Below, one piece after another: positions 7,266 through 15,900 of a stretch of 64,000 bases of DNA (the first letter of the stretch is position 1; every line of letters starts with the position of its first letter). The position numbers and the translations under genes were made by a program. This DNA is from JBFHRE01 sp041746105 (GTDB lineage: Bacteria > Actinomycetota > Acidimicrobiia > Spongiisociales > ZC4RG35): contig JBGTHP010000017.1 of NCBI GenBank assembly GCA_041746105.1, forward strand, positions 62,001-126,000, in the 5' to 3' direction. Under the pieces are notes generated by a model. That model worked only from the letters and a program-made list of their open reading frames with translations. It had not been told where the DNA came from and searched no databases.

Positions 7266-8009
7266 TCAGCCTGCCTGTTTGGCTACAGCCGCCGCTGCCG
7301 CCGCCACTTCTTCCGGGTCGCCCAGATACCGCCCTGGACCGGTCGGCGCCAGATCATGATCGAGGTCGTAGACCAAGGGCATCCCTGTGGGGATGTTCAG
7401 GTCGACGATGTCGGAGTCGGAGACGTGGTCGAGGTGTTTGACCAGCGCCCGCAGGCTGTTGCCGTGGGCGACAACCAGAATCTTCAACCCGACCCGTAGC
7501 TGCGGCACGATTCGGTCGTACCAGTACGGAAGCATCCGATCGACCACATCGGCCAAGCACTCCGTCGCCGGGACCAATTCCGGAGCGAGGTCGGCGTAAC
7601 GCCGGTCGAATCGCGGATGACGTTCGTCGTCGGGTGCAAGCGCCGGAGGCGGCGTGTCGTAGCTCCGACGCCACACCTTCACCTGCTCCACCCCGTGGCG
7701 GTCGGCGGTTTCTTTCTTGTTCAGACCCTGGAGATCTCCGTAGTGACGTTCGTTGAGCCGCCAATGCCTCTCGACGGGCAGCCAGTGCAACCCCATCTCC
7801 TCGAGCGTCAACTGGGCAGTTTTGATCGCTCGCAACAGAACCGAGGTGTGAACAACGTCGAATTCGAGGTTTTCGGCCCGCATCACCACTCCCGCCGTCG
7901 CCGCCTCGATGATGCCCTTTTCCGTGAGATCGACGTCGGTCCAACCAGTGAAACGGTTCGCGAGATTCCAGGTGCTCTCGCCGTGGCGCAACAAGACCAG
8001 CGTGCTCAT
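7266..8009 (-). CDS. gpmA: 2,3-bisphosphoglycerate-dependent phosphoglycerate mutase
   Basis: Interconverts 3- and 2-phosphoglycerate. The 247-residue protein has the phosphohistidine motif LVLLRHGEST (His9), the catalytic Glu in RLNERHYGDLQGLNKKE and the second His in ILVVAHGNSLRAL, which define the dPGM branch of the histidine phosphatase superfamily. An Ala-rich tail ends the protein. It is separated from tpiA by about 10 bp on the same strand, so it belongs to the pgk-tpiA transcription unit. Confidence 0.97.
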   Translation of the reverse strand: MSTLVLLRHGESTWNLANRFTGWTDVDLTEKGIIEAATAGVVMRAENLEFDVVHTSVLLRAIKTAQLTLEEMGLHWLPVERHWRLNERHYGDLQGLNKKETADRHGVEQVKVWRRSYDTPPPALAPDDERHPRFDRRYADLAPELVPATECLADVVDRMLPYWYDRIVPQLRVGLKILVVAHGNSLRALVKHLDHVSDSDIVDLNIPTGMPLVYDLDHDLAPTGPGRYLGDPEEVAAAAAAVAKQAG

Positions 8010-8019
8010 CTCAACCCTC

Positions 8020-8790
8020 CTAGATCCAGTACCGGGCGACGGCGGCGAACCCGTCGGGATCGAGCGAGGCTCCGCCTACCAATGCCCCGTCGATATGGCG
8101 TTTGGCCATGAAACCTTTGATGTTGCCTGCGTTGACGGACCCTCCGTACAGAATCCGAACGGCGGCGGCCACGTCGGCCCCAGCCACAGAAGATACGACC
8201 TGGCGGATCATTTCGATGACTGCACCGGCAGTATCGGCGTCGGCATTCCTGCCGGTGCCGATCGCCCAAACCGGTTCGTAAGCGATAGACGATCGCCCGA
8301 TGAACTCCGGATCAATCCCGGTGAGTGCGCCTTTGACCTGCGTTGTCACCACTTGTTCCGTGTTGCCCTGCTCGTGTTCGTCCAGCGTCTCGCCGACACA
8401 AACGATCGGGGACATCTTCGTGGTCGCTATCGCCTTGATTCGTTTGTTGACTGTCGTGTCGGTTTCACCGAACATGGCCCGCCGTTCGGAATGTCCGACG
8501 ATGACGTGGGAAACCGATAGTTTTTCGAGCATCGCTGGCGAGATTTCGCCAGTGAAGGCGCCCGACTCCTCCCAATGTACGTGTTGGGCGCCAAGTCCGA
8601 TCTTCATCTTGTCCACCTCGATGGTGGTCTGGACCGACCGCAGCGATGTAAACGGCGGGACCACTACCAACTCGATTCGGTCGTAGTCCTCCGGTTCCAG
8701 GCGGTACGACAGCTTCTGGACCATTTGGATCGCTTCCAGATGATTCGCATTCATCTTCCAATTACCGACGATCAGATCTCGTCTTTGCAT
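8020..8790 (-). CDS. tpiA: Triosephosphate isomerase
   Basis: Interconverts dihydroxyacetone phosphate and glyceraldehyde 3-phosphate. The 256-residue product has GNWKMN (catalytic Lys), VIVGHSERR (catalytic His), AYEPVWAIGTG (catalytic Glu) and the phosphate-binding ILYGGSVNAGN loop. The ATG at 8790 shares one base with the pgk stop (TGATG), so translation is coupled; the longer open frame upstream lies inside pgk. Usual family length. Confidence 0.98.
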   Translation of the reverse strand: MQRRDLIVGNWKMNANHLEAIQMVQKLSYRLEPEDYDRIELVVVPPFTSLRSVQTTIEVDKMKIGLGAQHVHWEESGAFTGEISPAMLEKLSVSHVIVGHSERRAMFGETDTTVNKRIKAIATTKMSPIVCVGETLDEHEQGNTEQVVTTQVKGALTGIDPEFIGRSSIAYEPVWAIGTGRNADADTAGAVIEMIRQVVSSVAGADVAAAVRILYGGSVNAGNIKGFMAKRHIDGALVGGASLDPDGFAAVARYWI

Positions 8791-9965
8791 CAACACCACC
8801 GCTCCAATACCGATACGCCGGGTAGTTCCCGGCCCTCCAACAACTCCAAACCTGCCCCCCCGCCGGTCGACAGATGTGACACCCGGTCCTCCATTCCCAT
8901 TTTGCGCAGGGCGGCGGCAGAATCTCCCCCTCCGACTGCGGTGAAACCCGACGAACGCGCGAGGGCTTCGGCCACCAACGCGGTTCCTGCGCGGAACGCC
9001 TCCCACTCGAAAACGCCCATCGGGCCGTTCCAGAAGACCGATCCAGCGGATTCGATCGCGGCCGAGAAAGCCCTCACGGTCTCCGGGCCGATGTCGAGTC
9101 CCATGCCCTTCTCCGGCATGGACGTCGCCGGAACCACCTCGTGAGAAGAATCTTCTGCGAACCGGTCTGCGACCACCACGTCACTCGGCAACATGATCCT
9201 GTCCGCATGAGGACCGTCGAGAATCTCGGCGACCTCGGCCAGCATTGCCTCCTCGACCAAGCTCTCCCCCACCTCGTGACCCATTGCGGCCAAAAGCGTG
9301 AAACACATTCCGCCGCCAATCGGCATCGCATCCACCCGGGGGAGCAGGTTCTTGATGACGCCGAGTTTATCGGAGACCTTGGCCCCGCCGAGGACAACCA
9401 CGTACGGACGGTCGGGGTCGCCGATGAATCGGCCGAGTGCATCAAGCTCGCGGTGAAGGAGCGGCCCTGCGACCGAACGCAATCGCTCGGCGACACCGAC
9501 GGTCGACGCGTGGGCGCGGTGGACCGAACCAAATGCGTCCTCGACAAAGAGATCAAAGGGAGCGGCCAGCGCGGCTGCGAGATGCGGGTCGTTCTTGGTC
9601 TCACCGGGCTCAAAACGGGTGTTCTCCAGCACCAAGACATCACCGGGTTGAGCGGAATCGACGGCCGACTGGACCGATTCTCCTACCAGTCGATCCAGCG
9701 CCGACACCGAGAAACCACCGAGTTCGCCCAGCCGAGCGGCCACAGGTGCCATGGCGAATCTCGGATCCCGACCTTCTGGCCGGCCGAGATGGCTGCAGAT
9801 CGCGATTATCGCTCCGGCTTCCCGTAACCGCCGAACGGTGTCCAAAGCAGCCACGATCCTGAAGTCGTCGCCAACGGCGGCACCGTCGAGGGGAACGTTG
9901 AGGTCGGCGCGAACGAGCACTCTCGAACCGCTCACGTCGACGTCGTCCAATGTGAGGTAGCGCAC
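8790..9965 (-). CDS. pgk: Phosphoglycerate kinase
   Basis: Transfers phosphate from 1,3-bisphosphoglycerate to ADP. The 391-residue protein has the N-terminal VLVRADLNVPLDG substrate motif, ICSHLGRPEG, the hinge and nucleotide region VVVLGGAKVSDKLGVIKNLL, and the C-terminal Gly-rich STGGGAGLELLEG phosphate loop. It is the first glycolytic gene of the unit pgk-tpiA-gpmA-secG. About 95 bp separate it from yvcK. gap, which normally precedes pgk in actinobacterial clusters, is not here. Confidence 0.98.
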   Translation of the reverse strand: MRYLTLDDVDVSGSRVLVRADLNVPLDGAAVGDDFRIVAALDTVRRLREAGAIIAICSHLGRPEGRDPRFAMAPVAARLGELGGFSVSALDRLVGESVQSAVDSAQPGDVLVLENTRFEPGETKNDPHLAAALAAPFDLFVEDAFGSVHRAHASTVGVAERLRSVAGPLLHRELDALGRFIGDPDRPYVVVLGGAKVSDKLGVIKNLLPRVDAMPIGGGMCFTLLAAMGHEVGESLVEEAMLAEVAEILDGPHADRIMLPSDVVVADRFAEDSSHEVVPATSMPEKGMGLDIGPETVRAFSAAIESAGSVFWNGPMGVFEWEAFRAGTALVAEALARSSGFTAVGGGDSAAALRKMGMEDRVSHLSTGGGAGLELLEGRELPGVSVLERWC

Positions 9966-10061
9966 CCTCTCCCTTTCCGGAAGTCGGCCGTTCCAGAGGT
10001 CGGCCGTGAAATCACCTGTTGGTCAGGTCAATCGACGATAACAGCCGACAAAAGCGGCCAA

Positions 10062-11048
10062 TCAGGTCAGCTGTGCGAGGACCTTGCCCAACAAGACGGC
10101 GTCGTGTTCTGGCCAGGCCGCTTCCTCGGCGGCCACCAAAGCCCGGACAACCGACCAACCGGCGGCACCCTGTACTTCCAGTTTGTCGTGACCAAACGGA
10201 ACAGCCATGGGCGAGGCATCGACAACCACGGTTCCCGTCCTCTCCAATTGTCCGTACTCTCGGAGGGCTTTCAGGTGTTCGTCACCGGTCATGCCCAACG
10301 TCTCCGCATCCTGGGTGATCAGATTCAGAACCGAAACCAGCGGAGCGCGCGCGTTGTTGACCGATTCGGCGATGCCGGGCACGGCAAGGGCAGCAATCAC
10401 AGACGTGAACAAGCTTCCGGCAGCGATGACGATTTGATCGGCATCATCGATGGCGTTCCGAGCCGCCGCAGTTGCCTGGACATCTGCCGGCCCGATCGCA
10501 AACTTGGTTATGCGTCCTGGGGCACGACTCACGGCCACCTCGCCACTGACCGGCCCGTCACCAATCACTGCCTCCAACACCAGCGGCGTGTCGGCCGCAG
10601 GAACAATCACACCATCGATTCCAAGCAGGCGGCCCGCCAGAAGCACACCTTCGCTGAAACCACCTTCGAGATCGGCCATCGCCGCCAAGAGCAAGTTGCC
10701 GAGGGAGTGACCCAAGACATCGAGGGGAACAGTGGAGAGCGGATCGACGTCTCCCCCCGGGAACCGGTACTCGAACAGGTCGTACCAGATGGAGCGGTCG
10801 GGAGCGAGGGCAAGCAGGCACTTCCTGACGTCGCCAGGCGGTGGAACGTCCATACCCTGACGCAGCCGGCCCGACGAACCGCCGTCATCGGCGACGGAGA
10901 CAACCCCTGTGACATGGCCGGCGTAGGTGCGGACGGCTTTGAGGGTCGCCGCCAGCCCGTAACCCCCACCGATGGCAACCACGGCCGGCCCCCGGCGGGT
11001 CAGTTCTTGCTCGATGGCCTCCACGCCCAGGGACAGTTCATAGGTCAT
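10062..11048 (-). CDS. yvcK: YvcK family gluconeogenesis factor (CofD-like)
   Basis: A 328-residue UDP-sugar-binding regulatory protein of the YvcK/CuvA family, needed for growth on gluconeogenic carbon and for normal peptidoglycan growth in studied bacteria. The N-terminal VVAIGGGYGLAATLKAVR motif, VTGVVSVADDGGSSGRLRQ, PPGDVRKCLLAL and GHSLGNLLLAAM are hallmark segments of the CofD-like fold. The ATG at 11048 overlaps the rapZ stop by 4 bp. In most actinobacteria whiA follows; here the next gene is pgk. Confidence 0.95.
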   Translation of the reverse strand: MTYELSLGVEAIEQELTRRGPAVVAIGGGYGLAATLKAVRTYAGHVTGVVSVADDGGSSGRLRQGMDVPPPGDVRKCLLALAPDRSIWYDLFEYRFPGGDVDPLSTVPLDVLGHSLGNLLLAAMADLEGGFSEGVLLAGRLLGIDGVIVPAADTPLVLEAVIGDGPVSGEVAVSRAPGRITKFAIGPADVQATAAARNAIDDADQIVIAAGSLFTSVIAALAVPGIAESVNNARAPLVSVLNLITQDAETLGMTGDEHLKALREYGQLERTGTVVVDASPMAVPFGHDKLEVQGAAGWSVVRALVAAEEAAWPEHDAVLLGKVLAQLT

Positions 11049-11923
11049 CGGAGCAAATCGCGATGCCGAACGGCAACATCGAGGCCACGCGACTCGAGGT
11101 CAGCCCCCAAGGCTTCGGCCACCGCCACCGAACGGTGATGTCCGCCGGTGCAACCGATGCCAATCGACAGGTAGGACTTGCCTTCCCTGACATATTTGGG
11201 GACGAGGAATTCGAGCATCTCGGTGATCTTGGCAAAAAACTCCACCGCGTCGGGGTCGCCCATGACGTAGTCGGAGACTTCGGGATCCGTTCCCCGTTTC
11301 GGGCGTAGCTCGGCCACCCAGTGGGGATTCGGCAGAAAACGGACATCAAAACAAAGGTCGATGTCGCGTGGGTTCCCATTCTTGAACCCGAACGACGTCA
11401 CCGAGACCCGCATCGTTCGTTGAGGACCCGAGTCGGTGAAACGGTCGGCGATGCGATCGCGCAACTGATGGATGTTCAGGTCGGTGGTGTCGACCACCAC
11501 ATCCGACATCTCCCGCAGATCGCTCAGCAAGGCTCGCTCGTCGGCGATGGCTTCTGCCAGAGTTCCTCCCCGCAATGGATGGGGACGCCGGTTCTCTTCG
11601 TAGCGCCTGACCAATTCGGCGTCTTCTGCGTCGAGAAACAGGACCATCGTTCTGATCCCCTGGCCCTCCAGCTCATCGATTGCTGCCCCGATCTCTGCGG
11701 TCGAGAGACCTCCCCGCGAGTCGACCACGGCCGCAACCAGGCCTCTGCCATCGGCAACGAGGTGGTGTTCGGCGACTGCAGGAATCAGCTTGGGGGGCAG
11801 GTTGTCCACAACCGAGTACCCCAGGTCTTCCAGGGCCTTGGCCGCGGTCGAGCGGCCGGCGCCCGACAGCCCGGTGACGATCAGAACACCAGGTCTACGA
11901 CCGCTCGGGATCCTCTCCTCCAT
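11045..11923 (-). CDS. rapZ: RNase adapter protein RapZ (nucleotide-binding)
   Basis: A 292-residue P-loop protein (formerly YvcJ). The Walker A region reads VTGLSGAGRSTAAKALEDLG, with the Lys-to-Arg change often seen in actinobacterial members. The C-terminal domain has VSVTSFGFKNG, DLCFDVRFLPNPHW, and IGIGCTGGHHRSV, the family signature. In E. coli it guides RNase E to a small RNA; the actinobacterial role is less clear. The ATG at 11923 lies inside the end of uvrC (29-bp overlap). The uvrC-rapZ-yvcK order is conserved in actinobacteria. Confidence 0.95.
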   Translation of the reverse strand: MEERIPSGRRPGVLIVTGLSGAGRSTAAKALEDLGYSVVDNLPPKLIPAVAEHHLVADGRGLVAAVVDSRGGLSTAEIGAAIDELEGQGIRTMVLFLDAEDAELVRRYEENRRPHPLRGGTLAEAIADERALLSDLREMSDVVVDTTDLNIHQLRDRIADRFTDSGPQRTMRVSVTSFGFKNGNPRDIDLCFDVRFLPNPHWVAELRPKRGTDPEVSDYVMGDPDAVEFFAKITEMLEFLVPKYVREGKSYLSIGIGCTGGHHRSVAVAEALGADLESRGLDVAVRHRDLLR

Positions 11924-13739
11924 GGAGTGCAGCGTAGAGGCCGGAGGCGACGGAAGCCGGTACCACCTCGGCCAGTTCGGATACTTCTGCGTTACGCAAC
12001 TGGACAACCGATCCGAACTTTCTGATGAGGGCCTTCTTGCGGCCAGGACCGATGCCGGCAACGTCGTCGAGGATCGAGTCGATCATCGATTTCGAACGAA
12101 TCTTGCGGTGATACGTGATGGCAAAACGGTGGGCTTCATCTCGCACCTGCTGCAGAAGGTAAAGGGCCTCGGCGTCCCTCGGTATCCGGATGGGTTCCGG
12201 TTGACCTGGGACATATACTTCTTCCAGCCGCTTGGCCAGACCGATCACGGGAATGTTGACACCGAGGTCGGACATCGCATTGAGCGCTCTCCCCAGCTGA
12301 CCAGGACCACCGTCGATCAAGACCAGACTTGGTGGATAGCGAAACTTGGTCTGCTCTTCGACCGGTTTGTTCATCTCTCGCAAGAAAGCCTGGAACCGGC
12401 GGCCGACCACTTCTTCCATCGAGGCAAAGTCGTCCTGACCATCGACGGTTTTGATCTTGAAACGCCTGTATTCGGAGCGCCGCGGAAGTCCATCCTCCAT
12501 GACGACCATCGACGCGACGGTGTTGGTCCCTTGCAAAGTGGAGATGTCGAACGCCTCGATTCGCAGCGGCGCCTCCGGCAGATCAAGTATCAACTGAAGG
12601 CTGCGCAACGCTTTCGCTCTGGCGTTGTGGTCCGATTGACGACGGAGGCGGTGGCGTCCAAAAGCCTCCCTCGCATTCACGAGAGTGGTTTCGAGCAACC
12701 GGCGTTTGGCACCGCGCCGAGGCACCCGAACCTCCACCTTGCCTTCCTTTCGAGTCTCCAGCCACAACGTCAGCGCCTCGGCATCGGATGGGTCTTGGCC
12801 GACCAGGATCAGAGCAGGCGGAGCTTCTTCTGCGTACAGGTCGCGAATCACCGATGCAATGACCTCCGGCTCGGTCAATTCTTCCACTCGGTCGAGCACG
12901 GCACCGCGCCGGCCGACGACCCGGCCCCGCCTCACGTGCAGCACCTGTACGGAAACCTCGAGGTCGTCACCGTGGAGGGCGATGAGATCGAAGTCCTCTC
13001 TGCGATCCGTGACGACCTCCTGGCGCTCGATCGCCTTGCGAACGTCGCCGAGCCGGTCTCGAAGCCGTGCAGCCGCCTCGAACTCCTGTCGGCGCGACGC
13101 ATCCCACATCTGGGAGGAGAGGTCATCGACGATGCCGTCGGTGTCACCTCGCAGGAACGAGGCGAACCCGTCCACCAACTCGGTGTATTCGGCGGGTTGG
13201 ATCTCGCCCACACATGGCCCAGAGCACTTCTCGATATGAAACAGCAGACAGGGCCGCCCTTGAGCCTGTTGGCGGCGGAACACCCCGTCAGAGCAAGTCC
13301 TTATCGGGAAGGTTCGCAGCAACTGGTCGAGGGTGCTCCTGATCGCGTAGGCGTGGGCGAATGGCCCGAAGTACTCGGTCGGTTTTCGCTTCGCTCCTCG
13401 CATCACCCTCGCTCGAGGCCATTCATCACCCCGGGTGATCGCCAGATACGGATACGACTTGTCATCCACCAGGCGCACGTTGAACCGGGGACGGTGCTGT
13501 TTGATGAGGGAGAACTCAAGCATCAGGGCAGCAACCTCCGAATCCGCCACGATCCACTCGACGGTCTCGGCGTTGTCGACCATGGTTTGGGTGCGGGGGT
13601 GCAGGTCTTTGCTGAAGTAGGAGTTGACCCTTTTACGGATCGACTTCGCCTTCCCGACATAGATGACGCGACCATGCCGGTCTCGAAAGAAGTACGACCC
13701 GGGGGCGTCTGGGATCTCGGCTGTGGGAGGACGGCGCAT
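11895..13739 (-). CDS. uvrC: Excinuclease ABC subunit C
   Basis: The dual-incision nuclease of nucleotide excision repair, 614 residues. The N-terminal GIY-YIG domain (APGSYFFRDRHGRVIYVGKA, residues 10-90) makes the 3' cut. It is followed by a Cys-rich segment (PCLLFHIEKCSGPC), a UVR motif near 200, the RNase H-like domain (IEAFDISTLQGTNTVASMVV and VLIDGGPGQLGRAL) for the 5' cut, and a C-terminal helix-hairpin-helix (DDVAGIGPGRKKALIRKFGS). It precedes rapZ. uvrA and uvrB are nearby but in separate units. Confidence 0.98.
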   Translation of the reverse strand: MRRPPTAEIPDAPGSYFFRDRHGRVIYVGKAKSIRKRVNSYFSKDLHPRTQTMVDNAETVEWIVADSEVAALMLEFSLIKQHRPRFNVRLVDDKSYPYLAITRGDEWPRARVMRGAKRKPTEYFGPFAHAYAIRSTLDQLLRTFPIRTCSDGVFRRQQAQGRPCLLFHIEKCSGPCVGEIQPAEYTELVDGFASFLRGDTDGIVDDLSSQMWDASRRQEFEAAARLRDRLGDVRKAIERQEVVTDRREDFDLIALHGDDLEVSVQVLHVRRGRVVGRRGAVLDRVEELTEPEVIASVIRDLYAEEAPPALILVGQDPSDAEALTLWLETRKEGKVEVRVPRRGAKRRLLETTLVNAREAFGRHRLRRQSDHNARAKALRSLQLILDLPEAPLRIEAFDISTLQGTNTVASMVVMEDGLPRRSEYRRFKIKTVDGQDDFASMEEVVGRRFQAFLREMNKPVEEQTKFRYPPSLVLIDGGPGQLGRALNAMSDLGVNIPVIGLAKRLEEVYVPGQPEPIRIPRDAEALYLLQQVRDEAHRFAITYHRKIRSKSMIDSILDDVAGIGPGRKKALIRKFGSVVQLRNAEVSELAEVVPASVASGLYAALHGGEDPERS

Positions 13740-13851
13740 CGTCGAGAATGCTACGCCTGCGTCCGGGTGTAGCGACTCGGCGCTCCGGCAACCGGACCAA
13801 CTGACCGCGAGGCGGCGCCGCCGGGATCAGAAAAACGTCAAAGACGGTTCA

Positions 13852-15891
13852 TCAAGAACGTGGAATCAATTCCATCGAACCATCTTCTCTGACGATGGCG
13901 AGATCGATCAAATCGTCTCCGGCGGCCAGTGTGCCGGGAGGGAGCAGTGCAGCAAACCGAAGCGCCCCCTGGTACGGCGAAACCTCGGTTTGGGCGCGAA
14001 CCACGCCGTTGACTACCACCGCAAGCCGATCTCCTACGGCAAACGATCCGCTCAGCACGCCGCCTATCTCAAGGGGGAGGAAAGCCACATCCGGATCGAT
14101 CGAAGCCGGATCTGCGGATGAGTCCAGAGTCCAAACTCCCCCGTCGAATCTTGACAATCGATCGACTTCCTGTCCGAGAAGCACCGGAGCCCCGCGCGGA
14201 ATCAGACGGTACCGATCGCCGTCCAGAAACATCGCGTCGATCCGCTCGGCGGTTGCCAGCACGCCTGTCCAGTTGCGTTGTAGGCCAACGATCGGGATCA
14301 CCTGTCTGTTCTCCACGGCGGGACGAGCGCTGGAGAACAGGTCTACTCCGTCAAAAGAATGGAAACCTGAGAGATCGACGATGTTGGCCAACGTCGGGAC
14401 GACGTCAACGGTTTCGGCCGGATAATCATCGATGGTGCCGCCAAGCTCACCGGCCGGCAACTTGATAAACAACGGAACGTATGCCAGGTCTGGAACAGCC
14501 GGATCTGAAAACACTCGCGAATCGAGAGTATCGGGCCGAAAACTGATCCCATGATCTGACGTGACTATCACAATCGATTCTTCATAGATCCCGCTCCGCT
14601 GGAGGGAATCGATAATCTCGCCGAGTACCACGTCGGTGTATCCGACTTGGAGGAGCTGGCGCTGCAGCCGACGGTCGGAACTCCATTGTCCGGCATCGTC
14701 GTGCTCGACATACCCGCCGGGAATCTCGCGACCTTGATCATCGAACTGATACGGTCGGTGTGGGAGCTGGATCAAATGCAACACCACCAGTGCCGGCTCC
14801 TCTACCAGTTCGAGGTCACCCACTATCGAGCCAATCTCAGCGGCTCGGTTCGGGCTCCAGGCGTCCCTGAATGCGGTCTGGGCGAAACCGCCCCACGCCA
14901 GGTCGATGCGGGGAAGGAACGAATCGGAGTCCGGCAGAATGGCATGTCCCGATACGACCGCGAGATCCCCGATTATCCCTCTGATCAACGCTCCAAGCGT
15001 CTGCCGAGGGCCGAGTTGCGAGCACTCATCAAAAACGCAGAGGCGAGTAATGGGCTCGTAGGCGAACAACCCGTGGGAATTTCGAAGCAACTGGAACACA
15101 GAAGTCGGATAATTGGCCGCCATTGGATCGACCGCCACCCCGGTTGAGTCAACGGGAAGGGCGCCGCTGAGGAGCGCCGGGACAGCTCTGTCTGTATCCG
15201 AACTCACGGTGACGGTGTTGCGGAACCACACCGACTCCTCCGCCAACGACGCGAAATTCGGGAACCAGTCCTCACGGATGGCGCCGGAAGGTGTCACCAA
15301 CGAAGAGAGCGGAAGCTCGTCGAAAACGAGCCAGATGACCGAGACTGGAGAGGCTGTCTGTTGTTGATTCAGAGCCGGTTGGCCGAGGGAAGGGCCGAGC
15401 GCCCGGCCGGTTTCCGAGAAGAAAAACAACAGGAGCACGACGACGGGAGAGAAAGCGAGGAGGGCCACAACATCCCGGAGTGATGACTTGGTCTCCAAGA
15501 TATCCACCAGGGTGAGCGCCAAAATGGCAGACAAGCCAATGGTGAATATCACCCATCTAGGCCCCACCTCCAACCAACGAAGCGGTGCCAGCAGAAGACA
15601 TGTCAGGCCGATTGCCGCTCCCAGTCTCAACACAACGGCTTCGCCGGTCGCTGGTAGCTGCGATGACGCCACCACAACAACAAACGGCACGGCCAGAATC
15701 GAAAGGACAACAAAAACGGCTCCCACCAACGACAGGTCCCGGGCAAGGAAGAACGTCGGAAAGCGCCCCAAGGTATCGAGCAGCGGAGCGGCGACTCCCA
15801 AAGTCCACGTAGACACCACCAGTCTGGAAAGGTTGGAGCGCTCTTTCGCCGACGCGCTCCCATTCCCTTCTGACGCGTCGTACGTACCCAC
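13852..15891 (-). CDS. Membrane-anchored alkaline-phosphatase-superfamily protein (sulfatase/phosphotransferase-like)
   Basis: A 679-residue protein with about five N-terminal transmembrane helices (residues 30-165) and a large extracytoplasmic hydrolase domain. Metal-site motifs of the alkaline phosphatase/sulfatase fold are visible: VIWLVFDELPL (first Asp), a Thr/Ser-rich stretch WFRNTVTVSSDTDRAVPALLSG where the nucleophile is expected, and IVIVTSDHGISFRP (metal Asp-His). The CxPxR sulfatase motif is absent. It therefore resembles phosphoglycerol/phosphoethanolamine-type transferases that decorate envelope glycans more than true sulfatases. It lies 9 bp behind the HTTM-like gene in a three-gene operon. 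Substrate unknown. Confidence 0.75.
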   Translation of the reverse strand: MGTYDASEGNGSASAKERSNLSRLVVSTWTLGVAAPLLDTLGRFPTFFLARDLSLVGAVFVVLSILAVPFVVVVASSQLPATGEAVVLRLGAAIGLTCLLLAPLRWLEVGPRWVIFTIGLSAILALTLVDILETKSSLRDVVALLAFSPVVVLLLFFFSETGRALGPSLGQPALNQQQTASPVSVIWLVFDELPLSSLVTPSGAIREDWFPNFASLAEESVWFRNTVTVSSDTDRAVPALLSGALPVDSTGVAVDPMAANYPTSVFQLLRNSHGLFAYEPITRLCVFDECSQLGPRQTLGALIRGIIGDLAVVSGHAILPDSDSFLPRIDLAWGGFAQTAFRDAWSPNRAAEIGSIVGDLELVEEPALVVLHLIQLPHRPYQFDDQGREIPGGYVEHDDAGQWSSDRRLQRQLLQVGYTDVVLGEIIDSLQRSGIYEESIVIVTSDHGISFRPDTLDSRVFSDPAVPDLAYVPLFIKLPAGELGGTIDDYPAETVDVVPTLANIVDLSGFHSFDGVDLFSSARPAVENRQVIPIVGLQRNWTGVLATAERIDAMFLDGDRYRLIPRGAPVLLGQEVDRLSRFDGGVWTLDSSADPASIDPDVAFLPLEIGGVLSGSFAVGDRLAVVVNGVVRAQTEVSPYQGALRFAALLPPGTLAAGDDLIDLAIVREDGSMELIPRS

Positions 15892-15900
15892 CGGAAGACT

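Noticed and set aside
11790..13772. A 660-codon plus-strand open frame
   Set aside because: It lies wholly opposite uvrC, shares no recognisable motif and reflects the high GC content that removes stop codons from the antisense frame.
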